Assembly (NCBI GenBank): GCA_022866585.1
Contig: JALHUP010000404.1
Coordinates: forward strand, 1 to 9,329
DNA length: 9,329 nt
Direction of reading: 5' to 3'
From: Candidatus Zixiibacteriota bacterium
Lineage (GTDB): Bacteria; Zixibacteria; MSB-5A5; SM1-73
A program made the translations under genes and the position numbers. Shown here piece after piece: positions 1-6,597 of the stretch (positions within the stretch are counted from its first letter, which is position 1; each line of letters begins with the position of its first letter). The notes under the pieces are model-generated. The model made no database searches, was not told the DNA's origin, and was given only the letters and a program-made list of their open reading frames with translations.

Positions 1-2010
1 GATGGATTCAACATTTATCGGGATGGGCAGGTGACAGGATCAGTCGGTGCAAATGTTACCACCTTCACCCAAACTGGACTTAATCCGGGACAAACCTATT
101 CTTATTATGTAAAAGCCAATAAGCAAGGTTGCGAGTCAGGTGCCTCTAACACAGTTAACCAAACCCCTGGTCCCTTCACACCGGCTGCTCCCACCAATCT
201 TCAAGTGGTCAATATTGGGGATTGTGGATTTCGAGCCACCTGGAATGATAATTCGAATAATGAGGATGGCTTCGCATTATATAATGGGGAATATTGGCAT
301 GCGACTTTACCTGCCAACACAGAAAGTTTTGAAGGAAACTGGTACCCGGAGACAGAATGGGTACGGCAAAGTGATTTTTACGTATATGCAAATGACGGAA
401 GTTGCAAAGCCTACTCCAATCATGTGGTGATGGATCCACCCGGGGGAGTAATCGCCGCTCCCAGCAACTGTGAACTGCATGGTCCCCCATGTGATCTCAC
501 TGCTACTTGGCAGAATAATGACAACAATGTTTTTTGCCAAGTCAGACATTATTACACTGGCTGTGACATACCCCCGTGGCCTTGCATGAATTGGTGGTAT
601 CAGTTTGATTTCTTTGCCTCTTGCGGTGGAACCTCAATTCCTCATCCATCCGGTTGTGGATGTGCTTGTGTGAAGGTTCGTGGAGGAAAATGGGTGAACT
701 GCGGCGGGGGATATGTTAGGAAATGGTCGAATTATTCCAATTCATCTTGCCTATCCACCATCATCTGCAATGAACCGCCTAATGGCTGTCCTTACCTATT
801 TGTCTACAACGAGGAAGATGAAAAATTTTTAGGTGAGAATACGATCTTAGCTCCGGTGGAAATGGCAAAAGATCGGACACTGGATGTTGATGATTATTGT
901 CTTCTCAAACAGTCGGTGACGCCCATAGACAATATGTATAAACTAAAGATCGGTGAATTTGAACAGGAGCATTCCTTCTTCGATCAAGTAGAACTTTGGG
1001 CAATAGACCATGAGTTTGGCTCAAAAGTAGCGGTAACCAGAGATGGTAAACTATTCGTTTATAATCCAACAAACTTCCTGGAGCCAATTTCTTGCTACGA
1101 CGAGAAAGGAGCAAACCAGGACTCCCTCCTCCAATTAGATCCCGAGGATCGAGCTTTGCTGGCTGGATCGGGTTCTCTGGTCTTAGACTTCGGACAAGCT
1201 CCCCAAGATTCCACCCCCCAAATTCTATTGCTACCTTGCTGTGGCAATGGCAACGGAAATAGTAAGGTCTTCGCCAAAGTTGTGGACGGTCAAGTTACGC
1301 CACAAGTTGGTTTGTTGGTAGAGGTGGAGAAAGATGGCTTTTGGCAGGAGATTGACTCAATCCCACCAAGATTGGCTCAGGGAGAATTTTGTATAGATCT
1401 CTCAAATGTTACAAAGACAAATCAGGAGCTCAAGATAAAGTTAAGTTGGGACGAAAGGGGTTACAGCTTTTCCAAACTTAGTTGTTTTCAAGCGAAGCAG
1501 TTGGATCAACCAAAACCGCTCGGTTTGATCAGTGCGTCCCATTCTAAGTTGGGGGATGTGGCCCAAAAGCTCACCTTTGATGATAATGATTATGTCGAAC
1601 TCCTGCCCGGTGAAGAAATTGACTTGAGTTTTTCCCATTTGTCTATAGAACCTGGAAAGGTTAGAGATTTCGTATTTAAGTCTAACGGATACTATATAAC
1701 AGATAATCTGGCAAAGGCGACAACTACCCCAAGTTCCCAGGAGCTTCAGCAAAATTATCCTAATCCTTTTAATCCTCAAACTCAGATCGAGTTCAGCTTG
1801 GCGAAGCCTTCGAAAGTCAGTCTTGTGATTTATAATCTATTAGGACAAACAGTGATCACCTTACTGGATAAAACGTTGCCACCTGGGAAACATGTGATTA
1901 ATTGGAATGGCGGGGATGAATCCGGACAAAAAGTCGCAAGTGGCATCTACTTCTATCGTCTCCAAGCAGGTGAATATAATGAAATAAGAAAGATGGTAAT
2001 AGTAAAGTAA
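1..2010 (+). CDS. Secreted Cys-rich fibronectin-III protein with type IX sorting domain (5' end missing)
   Basis: The frame is open from base 1, and the first codons (DGFNIYRDGQ) already lie inside an FN3 fold, so the true start is upstream and the GTG at 31 is internal. Of 669 residues visible, about 1-57 finish one FN3 domain and about 62-150 form a second. Residues 157-263 are very Cys-rich (13 Cys) with several Trp. Residues 263-399 (CPYLFVYN through LVLDFG) form a separate module with alternating beta-like strands that I do not recognise by name. Residues 582-669 are a type A C-terminal sorting domain: the NYPNPFNP motif, a beta-sandwich with YNLLGQ, then ASGIYFYRL and a basic end. In families with this tail the protein crosses the outer membrane by the type IX system and is released or anchored at the surface. 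The ligand is unknown. A terminator follows directly. Confidence 0.85.
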   Translation, partial: DGFNIYRDGQVTGSVGANVTTFTQTGLNPGQTYSYYVKANKQGCESGASNTVNQTPGPFTPAAPTNLQVVNIGDCGFRATWNDNSNNEDGFALYNGEYWHATLPANTESFEGNWYPETEWVRQSDFYVYANDGSCKAYSNHVVMDPPGGVIAAPSNCELHGPPCDLTATWQNNDNNVFCQVRHYYTGCDIPPWPCMNWWYQFDFFASCGGTSIPHPSGCGCACVKVRGGKWVNCGGGYVRKWSNYSNSSCLSTIICNEPPNGCPYLFVYNEEDEKFLGENTILAPVEMAKDRTLDVDDYCLLKQSVTPIDNMYKLKIGEFEQEHSFFDQVELWAIDHEFGSKVAVTRDGKLFVYNPTNFLEPISCYDEKGANQDSLLQLDPEDRALLAGSGSLVLDFGQAPQDSTPQILLLPCCGNGNGNSKVFAKVVDGQVTPQVGLLVEVEKDGFWQEIDSIPPRLAQGEFCIDLSNVTKTNQELKIKLSWDERGYSFSKLSCFQAKQLDQPKPLGLISASHSKLGDVAQKLTFDDNDYVELLPGEEIDLSFSHLSIEPGKVRDFVFKSNGYYITDNLAKATTTPSSQELQQNYPNPFNPQTQIEFSLAKPSKVSLVIYNLLGQTVITLLDKTLPPGKHVINWNGGDESGQKVASGIYFYRLQAGEYNEIRKMVIVK

Positions 2011-2033
2011 GTCAGACCATTTTATTATGAATA

Positions 2034-2089
2034 TGCCCCGGCCTTTTCCCGCCTCCGGCGGGATCTCCGAGAAGGCTGGGGCATTTTTT
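2034..2089 (+). terminator. Rho-independent terminator of the secreted-protein gene
   Basis: Arms 2034-2045 and 2072-2083 pair over 12 bp (TGCCCCGGCCTT with AAGGCTGGGGCA, one G-U). Inside is a second perfect hairpin, 2048-2053 with 2057-2062 (CCCGCC/GGCGGG, loop TCC). A run of six T follows at once (2084-2089). It starts 24 bp after the stop codon. On the minus strand there is no T-run after the stem, so it is best for plus-strand transcripts, although it also lies just beyond the end of the convergent gene and may block read-through from that side. Confidence 0.9.
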
Positions 2090-2133
2090 ATCTCTTTCAT
2101 GCTTTTAAATGTAATTGGTTTTACCTTCTTCTT

Positions 2134-4107
2134 CTAAAATTCTGCCTCGGCTTTTTCTTCTATTCCCTGCAATAGTTTTCTCCATTCTGGATCTTGCTTC
2201 ATTTTCTCGCGATCAATATAGGTGGAAAGCTCTTCGAATTTTTTGAAACTTTTCTTGGCAGAGGATTTTTCCCCTTTGGCAAAATAAACTAAAGCCAAGC
2301 CGGAATAAACCTGGGGGCTTTCGGGATTAAGTTTTTTGGCTTTCTTATAATTTTCAAGAGAGGCTTCATAATTTCCCGACTTATAGTATGCCTCTCCCAA
2401 ATGTAGATAACCTAACAAAAATTTCTTATCCAATTCGATTGTTTTTTCAAGGTCTTGAATGCTTTTTTCGTATTGGCCGAGTTGGAGATAGCAAACCCCC
2501 CGATTATCTAAAGATCCTAAATCCCGATCATTGAGCGTAAGCAGATGGGTATAGCAAGTGATAGCTTGATTGTAATTTTTTTCGATAGCATAATATTCTG
2601 CCGCTTTATTTAAATCTTGGACAGCTTTGGCTCGATCGTTAAGTTGATTGTAAACCAGCCCTCTACCCAAGAGTGCCTCAGAGGATTTTGGATTTAAAGT
2701 CAAAGCTTGAGTATAAGAGTTAACTGCGGAGGCGAAGTCGTGTGAATTCATCTGACTTTGTGCAAGTGCTAACCAATCCTCTGGGGTTTGAGGAGTAACC
2801 GCCTCTGCTTCTGACAGATTTATCTTTAAATTTAGGGTCTTTCCATGTTTGACCTCGATATTCTGGGTCCAGTCTTGGTATCCTTCTTTGGTGATCCTGA
2901 GGCTATGCTTCCCCATAGATATATTCTTGTAGGCTTTGTTTCCTGTTCCCAGCATCCGATCATCCACCATCACCACCGGCTCTGAGACATTGGACTCTAT
3001 GTTTATGGCTCCATACCGCCCTTCTGCTTCAGCTCCTTCAGAAGCTACATTTTCAGGAGCAGGTCTTTCGCTGGGGATAGTCTCCTCAGAAGATTTATCT
3101 GGGAGTTCGGTGAGATATTTGGGAGAAAGCAATATATTTATGGTGGTGGCCTGGTTTTTGGTGATGGTGACATTATCCTTGACCGTCTGGTATCCCTTCA
3201 AATCGGTCTGTAAAGTATAGGAGCCCGAAGGGACCAAATCGAACATGAAAAAGCCTAACTGGTTTGACCTAACCTTTTTTCCCATTTCTTTGATCTGGAT
3301 TTCCGCATTGGATAAAGACAACTTGCTTTTTTCGTCGAGGACAATCCCAATGAGCCGACCTGCGCTTTTCCCTTTCAGAAGTAGAGAGGAGACAAGCACG
3401 ACACTTACCAACAATATAAGGAACAATAGGTATAGGGGCTTTCTCTTCCTTTGTCTGGGTTTCAGTATGAATTCTTTCTCCCCTACCTTGACCTGATCTC
3501 CTGGGTGAAGCTTTATCCCACCGGTCATTCTAATGATATTTCCAGCTAAATACGCCACCCCTTTGCTCATAATCACTTGCTCTGGAACTGGTTTAAAACT
3601 GCGGGGTTTGGTCTTTTTAGGAACTTGCCCCCCCTTAGCCTTTCTTTTCCCACCCAGATCAACTTTACCTGATTTTTCTGCCTTGGTCTTTTGGGGACGG
3701 AGTTTTCTTTCTTTAGGCGCAATGGTTTTTGATTTCTCCTGGGGTAAAGGCTCTTCGATAGGTCGTGTTTCCGTCTCAAAAATCGCTTCCGTGGGACTCT
3801 GAATAGAGATGGCAGCTTCTTCTATCTCTGGTTCAGTTTTTCCTGTATCCTGGACTGAGTCTGTTCCTTCGGGTGCATAGGAGAGATCGATTTCGCTTTT
3901 TTTCAAAGGATCCTCTTTCTCTATAAGCTCTTTTTCGGACGGCGTTTTTGAAACCTCTCTCAAGACACGGAATTCGTGCTGATTGTCGGCATCAACAGTA
4001 GTCGTGCCAACTTTTGAATTTTTTCCCCCAGCCTCTTTTGGGGAATCCTTCGAAGGATCGGAATCATCCTTCTGCCTTTTGGAAATATCCGGATAGTGTG
4101 TGCTCAC
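2134..4107 (-). CDS. Bitopic membrane protein with carboxypeptidase-regulatory, PEGA and TPR domains
   Basis: This 657-residue protein starts at GTG (AAGGGGG five bases upstream). Residues 1-176 are charged and low in complexity (Glu/Lys/Pro/Ser), probably disordered. Residues 177-216 form a small predicted beta module ending GDQVKVGEKEFILK. A basic stretch, KPRQRKRK (217-224), precedes a single membrane helix at about 225-244, so by the positive-inside rule the N-terminus is cytoplasmic and the rest extracytoplasmic. Residues 250-329 are a carboxypeptidase-regulatory-like Ig fold (SGSYTLQTDLKGYQ), 365-432 a PEGA domain (MGKHSLRITKEGYQDW), and 443-632 about six TPR units (for example 531-564 and 565-598). 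No enzymatic motif is visible. These domains normally act in envelope scaffolding and protein-protein contact; the specific role is unknown. It is divergent from pepA across 241 bp. It has no in-window partner gene. Confidence 0.88.
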   Translation of the reverse strand: MSTHYPDISKRQKDDSDPSKDSPKEAGGKNSKVGTTTVDADNQHEFRVLREVSKTPSEKELIEKEDPLKKSEIDLSYAPEGTDSVQDTGKTEPEIEEAAISIQSPTEAIFETETRPIEEPLPQEKSKTIAPKERKLRPQKTKAEKSGKVDLGGKRKAKGGQVPKKTKPRSFKPVPEQVIMSKGVAYLAGNIIRMTGGIKLHPGDQVKVGEKEFILKPRQRKRKPLYLLFLILLVSVVLVSSLLLKGKSAGRLIGIVLDEKSKLSLSNAEIQIKEMGKKVRSNQLGFFMFDLVPSGSYTLQTDLKGYQTVKDNVTITKNQATTINILLSPKYLTELPDKSSEETIPSERPAPENVASEGAEAEGRYGAINIESNVSEPVVMVDDRMLGTGNKAYKNISMGKHSLRITKEGYQDWTQNIEVKHGKTLNLKINLSEAEAVTPQTPEDWLALAQSQMNSHDFASAVNSYTQALTLNPKSSEALLGRGLVYNQLNDRAKAVQDLNKAAEYYAIEKNYNQAITCYTHLLTLNDRDLGSLDNRGVCYLQLGQYEKSIQDLEKTIELDKKFLLGYLHLGEAYYKSGNYEASLENYKKAKKLNPESPQVYSGLALVYFAKGEKSSAKKSFKKFEELSTYIDREKMKQDPEWRKLLQGIEEKAEAEF

Positions 4108-4112
4108 AAATA

Positions 4113-4119
4113 CCCCCTT
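4113..4119 (-). promoter_or_regulatory. Ribosome binding site supporting the GTG start of the TPR protein
   Basis: Read on the minus strand, AAGGGGG ends five bases before the GTG at 4107-4105. The site decides for GTG, as no nearby in-frame ATG has a comparable site. Confidence 0.7.
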
Positions 4120-4221
4120 GAAAAAAGTAAAAAGAAAATGTTTTCTTATCTTAAGCGGAATTTCTATTTTTTTATCGACAAGAAATCAGATGGTCTTTAC
4201 TAATCAATATACTTGTATTTT

Positions 4222-4249
4222 AACCATGAACCGTGAACCATGAACCATT
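4222..4249. repeat. Heptameric tandem repeat, 4 copies of AACCATG
   Basis: Four units in exact 7-bp phase: AACCATG, AACCGTG, AACCATG, AACCATT. The array lies in the divergent gap between the TPR-protein gene and pepA, just upstream of the pepA promoter. It resembles the heptameric short tandemly repeated sequences known from cyanobacterial intergenic DNA, but uses another unit. The function is unknown. Confidence 0.8.
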
Positions 4250-4255
4250 TTGTGC

Positions 4256-4284
4256 TTGCCAAGTTGGGTCTTTTTGAGTATAGT
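4256..4284 (+). promoter_or_regulatory. Sigma-70-type promoter for pepA
   Basis: A -35 box TTGCCA (4256-4261) and a -10 box TATAGT (4279-4284) are separated by 17 bp, each one base from consensus. The start site should lie near 4291, giving a leader of about 58 nt before the pepA ATG. No stable leader structure was noticed. Confidence 0.65.
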
Positions 4285-4348
4285 CTGGCTGGAATGAATG
4301 TTGCAAATGTGTGTGCATTCGTAAGAATTTCGATTTAAGGAGTTTTTT

Positions 4349-5887
4349 ATGAAGGTGAAAGTAAAGAGAGGAAGGATCGATCAAACTGGGGATCAAGCCA
4401 TCACTTTGGCCCATTTTGAAGATCAAAGGAAACTTACCGGCATGGTCAAAGCCATAGATGAACGACTTTCTGGAATGATCAGCCATTTGTTAAAAAACAA
4501 AGACTTTGTGGGCAGATTAAATCAAACAGCGATTATTTATCCACAAAGTAAACCGCCAAATCCAAGGATCATTTTGGTGGGTCTGGGCAAAAGTGCAGAA
4601 TTTGATTGGAATGGACAAAGAGGCGCCTGCCTGGAAAAGCTTCGTCAGGCTTTTGCCTCTGCCTGTCGAAGGGCAAAAGAGCTGAGGATCAAAAGCTTCT
4701 CCACCATGGTATTCCCAGCTGACCTAAAAGGAATGGATCTCGCCAAAGTCTCACAAGCAATGGCGGAGGGGATACTCCTTTCTAATTATCAGATGGATCA
4801 ATATAAGACCACAAAGGAAGAAGAGAGTTTAGAAAGCTTCACCATAGTGGAGGAGGATAGAGAAAAAATTGAAGCCATTGAAAAGGGGGCAGCTTTAGGG
4901 GAGGTTTTTGCGGAAGCTACCAATTTCGCTCGTGGTTTAGCCAACCAGCCCAGCAACATTTTAACCCCCGCTCGTCTCTCTTTGGAGGCGAAAAAACTTG
5001 CCAAAGAAGACAACTTGCGATGCGAAATTCTTTCTTTGCCTCAAATCAAAAGACTGAAGATGAATTCATTCTTAGCGGTAGCATCAGGAAGTAAGGAACC
5101 CCCAAAGCTAATTATCTTGGAATATCGCCCTGATGAGCGTCTGGCAAAGAAGAAAAAATATGATACCTTGGTTTTGGTGGGAAAAGGGATCACCTTTGAT
5201 GCCGGAGGGCTATCTTTAAAGACCACCGAAGAGATGCTGGAGATGAAGGGGGATATGACCGGAGGAGCGGTGGTAATGTCCACCATAGCCGGTTCAGCCA
5301 AATTGAAGCTTCCCTTGAACCTGATCGGGATAATCCCTGCCGCTGAGAACCTCCCTTCTGGTTCAGCGTTGAAGATCGGAGATATTATCACTTCATATTC
5401 CGGAAAGACCATAGAAATTTTGAACACCGATGCGGAGGGTCGCCTGATTTTAGCAGACGCTTTATCTTACGCTAAAGTTTTTAAGCCTGACGCCATTTTG
5501 GATATAGCTACTTTAACTTCAGCCATCAAGATCGCTTTGGGAACTGTATGCGCAGGGGTATTTGGAAACCATGAAAAGCTAAAGAGCAAGATGATCCAGG
5601 CTGGACAAAAAACAGGAGAGAGAGTTTGGGAGCTTCCTTTATGGGATGATTATCAGGAATTTATTAAAAGTGATTTGGCGGATATTAAAAATGTGGGAGG
5701 AAAACCCGGGGCGGCTATCATCGCCGCTCGTTTTTTGCAAAATTTTGTAGGAAATTATCCCTGGGTGCATGTAGACATAGCCGGAGTCGATTTTTCGGAA
5801 AAAGAAAGACCTTATATCCCCAAAGGTGCCATCGGATTTGGAGCCAGGCTCCTTTTACAATTTTTAAGAGACTGGGATGGGGTTTGA
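4349..5887 (+). CDS. pepA: Leucyl aminopeptidase, M17 family
   Basis: A cytosolic two-metal aminopeptidase that removes N-terminal residues, preferring Leu, in peptide turnover. It has 512 residues against about 503 in E. coli PepA. The N-terminal alpha/beta domain spans about 1-180 (ILVGLGK at 75-81) and the catalytic domain about 190-512. Metal and catalytic residues line up with E. coli PepA at a constant offset of nine: K279, D284, K291, D302, D361, E363 and R365, with the family signature NTDAEGRL at 359-366. Nothing essential is missing. The ATG has AAGGAG six bases upstream. A promoter lies at 4256-4284. No clear terminator follows; a heptamer repeat starts seven bases after the stop. 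No cofactor gene is adjacent, so it is probably monocistronic. Confidence 0.96.
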   Translation: MKVKVKRGRIDQTGDQAITLAHFEDQRKLTGMVKAIDERLSGMISHLLKNKDFVGRLNQTAIIYPQSKPPNPRIILVGLGKSAEFDWNGQRGACLEKLRQAFASACRRAKELRIKSFSTMVFPADLKGMDLAKVSQAMAEGILLSNYQMDQYKTTKEEESLESFTIVEEDREKIEAIEKGAALGEVFAEATNFARGLANQPSNILTPARLSLEAKKLAKEDNLRCEILSLPQIKRLKMNSFLAVASGSKEPPKLIILEYRPDERLAKKKKYDTLVLVGKGITFDAGGLSLKTTEEMLEMKGDMTGGAVVMSTIAGSAKLKLPLNLIGIIPAAENLPSGSALKIGDIITSYSGKTIEILNTDAEGRLILADALSYAKVFKPDAILDIATLTSAIKIALGTVCAGVFGNHEKLKSKMIQAGQKTGERVWELPLWDDYQEFIKSDLADIKNVGGKPGAAIIAARFLQNFVGNYPWVHVDIAGVDFSEKERPYIPKGAIGFGARLLLQFLRDWDGV

Positions 5888-5893
5888 AACAAA

Positions 5894-5928
5894 AGGTGAT
5901 AGGTTTCAGGTGTAAGGTGTTAGGTGGT
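5894..5928. repeat. Heptameric tandem repeat, 5 copies of AGGTGNT type
   Basis: Five units in exact 7-bp phase: AGGTGAT, AGGTTTC, AGGTGTA, AGGTGTT, AGGTGGT. All keep AGGT at the same place. The array follows the pepA stop codon immediately. The unit differs from the AACCATG array upstream of pepA but the period is the same. Confidence 0.78.
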
Positions 5929-5981
5929 TGCAAGTTCTTATTAGCTAAAGAGGGTGAGGGAAGAATGCCGTCTTCTTGAGT

Positions 5982-5999
5982 TTGTGAAAAAAATAACAA
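5982..5999. promoter_or_regulatory. Imperfect Rex-like operator upstream of rrf2
   Basis: TTGTGAA, four A, then ATAACAA. The left half equals the Rex half-site and the right half is one base from TTAACAA. It lies 17 bp upstream of the -35 box of the rrf2 promoter. Low complexity (a run of seven A) weakens it. Confidence 0.3.
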
Positions 6000-6016
6000 A
6001 GCTCCGATTATTTTCA

Positions 6017-6045
6017 TTGACATAATTTAAAGATTATGTTATTAT
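6017..6045 (+). promoter_or_regulatory. Sigma-70-type promoter of the Rrf2 regulator gene
   Basis: A consensus -35 TTGACA (6017-6022) is followed after 17 bp by TATTAT (6040-6045). Transcription should start near 6052, giving a leader of about 40 nt. The spacer is filled by a palindrome and the -10 is covered by a second imperfect one, so the promoter looks regulated. Confidence 0.72.
6020..6039. promoter_or_regulatory. Palindromic operator between -35 and -10 of rrf2
   Basis: Perfect 7-bp arms ACATAAT (6020-6026) and ATTATGT (6033-6039) around a 6-bp spacer. It starts inside the -35 box and stops at the -10, so a bound dimer would exclude RNA polymerase. Rrf2 proteins commonly bind AT-rich dyads in their own promoters, so autorepression by the downstream gene is the simplest reading. 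Such short arms can occur by chance in a 9-kb window; the position is the main support. Confidence 0.5.
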
Positions 6046-6092
6046 ATTCACAAAAAGAACAAGATTAGTCCTGTTTTTTCAAAGGTTATTTT

Positions 6093-6491
6093 ATGGAGCT
6101 TACCAAAGCTGGTGATTATGGGGTTTTTGGGGTGATATATTTAGCCAAGCAACCCCGGGGGAAGATAGTCTCTTTGTCCGAGGTTTCTAAAGCGGAAAAT
6201 ATCCCGGAAAAGTTTTTAGCCAAGATTTTCCAGAGTCTGACCAGATCCGGTTTGCTCAGGTCTCATCGCGGCGCCGGAGGAGGATTTTCCTTAGCCCGGC
6301 CAGCTAATAAGATAACGGTGAAAGAGCTTTTAGAAAGCATCCAGGGACCTATTTACTTTACCAAATGCCTGAGTAATTTGTATGATTGTGACAGAAAAGA
6401 GATCTGCAAGTTAAGAAGTCTCTGGAAAAAAGCTCAAGATTATAGCATGAAGATTCTGACCCAAAAAACTTTGGCTGATCTGATTAAATAA
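6093..6491 (+). CDS. Rrf2-family Fe-S-type transcriptional regulator
   Basis: A 132-residue cytosolic DNA-binding protein of the IscR/NsrR family. Residues 1-65 are the winged helix-turn-helix (recognition region about 26-50) and the wing is RSHRGAGGGFSLARP at 56-70. The cluster-binding loop has C92, C99 and C105 (CX6CX5C), closely matching E. coli IscR C92/C98/C104. The IscR ligand His three residues after the last Cys is Arg108 here. Asp8 is present, the position that supplies the fourth ligand to the [4Fe-4S] cluster of Streptomyces coelicolor NsrR. A redox- or NO-sensing cluster is therefore likely, but the signal and target genes are not shown. AAAGG lies seven bases before the ATG. It has its own promoter with a dyad. 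No isc or suf genes are next to it; the aldolase gene follows after 106 bp. Confidence 0.9.
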   Translation: MELTKAGDYGVFGVIYLAKQPRGKIVSLSEVSKAENIPEKFLAKIFQSLTRSGLLRSHRGAGGGFSLARPANKITVKELLESIQGPIYFTKCLSNLYDCDRKEICKLRSLWKKAQDYSMKILTQKTLADLIK

Positions 6492-6501
6492 AGCCAAAGT
6501 T
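6467..6501 (+). other. Stem-loop across the rrf2 stop codon
   Basis: AACTTTGGC (6467-6475) pairs perfectly with GCCAAAGTT (6493-6501), extendable by one T-A pair, with a loop of about 15 nt. The stop codon (6489-6491) lies in it. No T-run follows, so it is not a standard terminator. It may protect the 3' end or only be chance. Confidence 0.35.
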
Positions 6502-6545
6502 GCCCACAAAGGCTCTGGATTCCAACGAGTGTAGATTAAAAATGA

Positions 6546-6551
6546 TATAAA
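6546..6551 (+). promoter_or_regulatory. Possible -10 element before the aldolase gene
   Basis: TATAAA in an AT-rich stretch 46 bp before the GTG. No convincing -35 is found at 16-18 bp upstream, so the gene may instead be read from the rrf2 promoter. Confidence 0.22.
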
Positions 6552-6582
6552 AAGAGTTTCTTGTTCCCCCTTTGATCTCAAG

Positions 6583-6588
6583 AAGGAG
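6583..6588 (+). promoter_or_regulatory. Ribosome binding site fixing the GTG start of the aldolase
   Basis: AAGGAG ends nine bases before the GTG at 6598. No ATG in this frame lies near it, so GTG is the chosen start. Confidence 0.75.
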
Positions 6589-6597
6589 AAAGATAAA

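Noticed and set aside
4310..4331. Similarity (18 of 22 bases) between the pepA leader and 7549-7570 in the dyad CGTATG-CATT-CATACG
   Set aside because: At this length and identity about one such match is expected by chance in a window of this size; the dyad is not preserved in the pepA copy.
4284..4348. Riboswitch or structured leader before pepA
   Set aside because: Only about 58 nt, without visible stable helices or known conserved riboswitch bases.
5041..5427. Open frame of 128 codons on the minus strand inside pepA
   Set aside because: It runs antisense to the conserved catalytic domain of a clear gene, has no ribosome site and a composition expected of a shadow frame. The same applies to the antisense frames at 1441-1779, 3533-3802 and 5718-6023.
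5949..5960. AGAGGGTGAGGG, also found at 8411-8422 beside the dcd hairpin
   Set aside because: A 12-base exact match alone is expected by chance at this scale; it could be a truncated palindrome copy but the other arm is missing.
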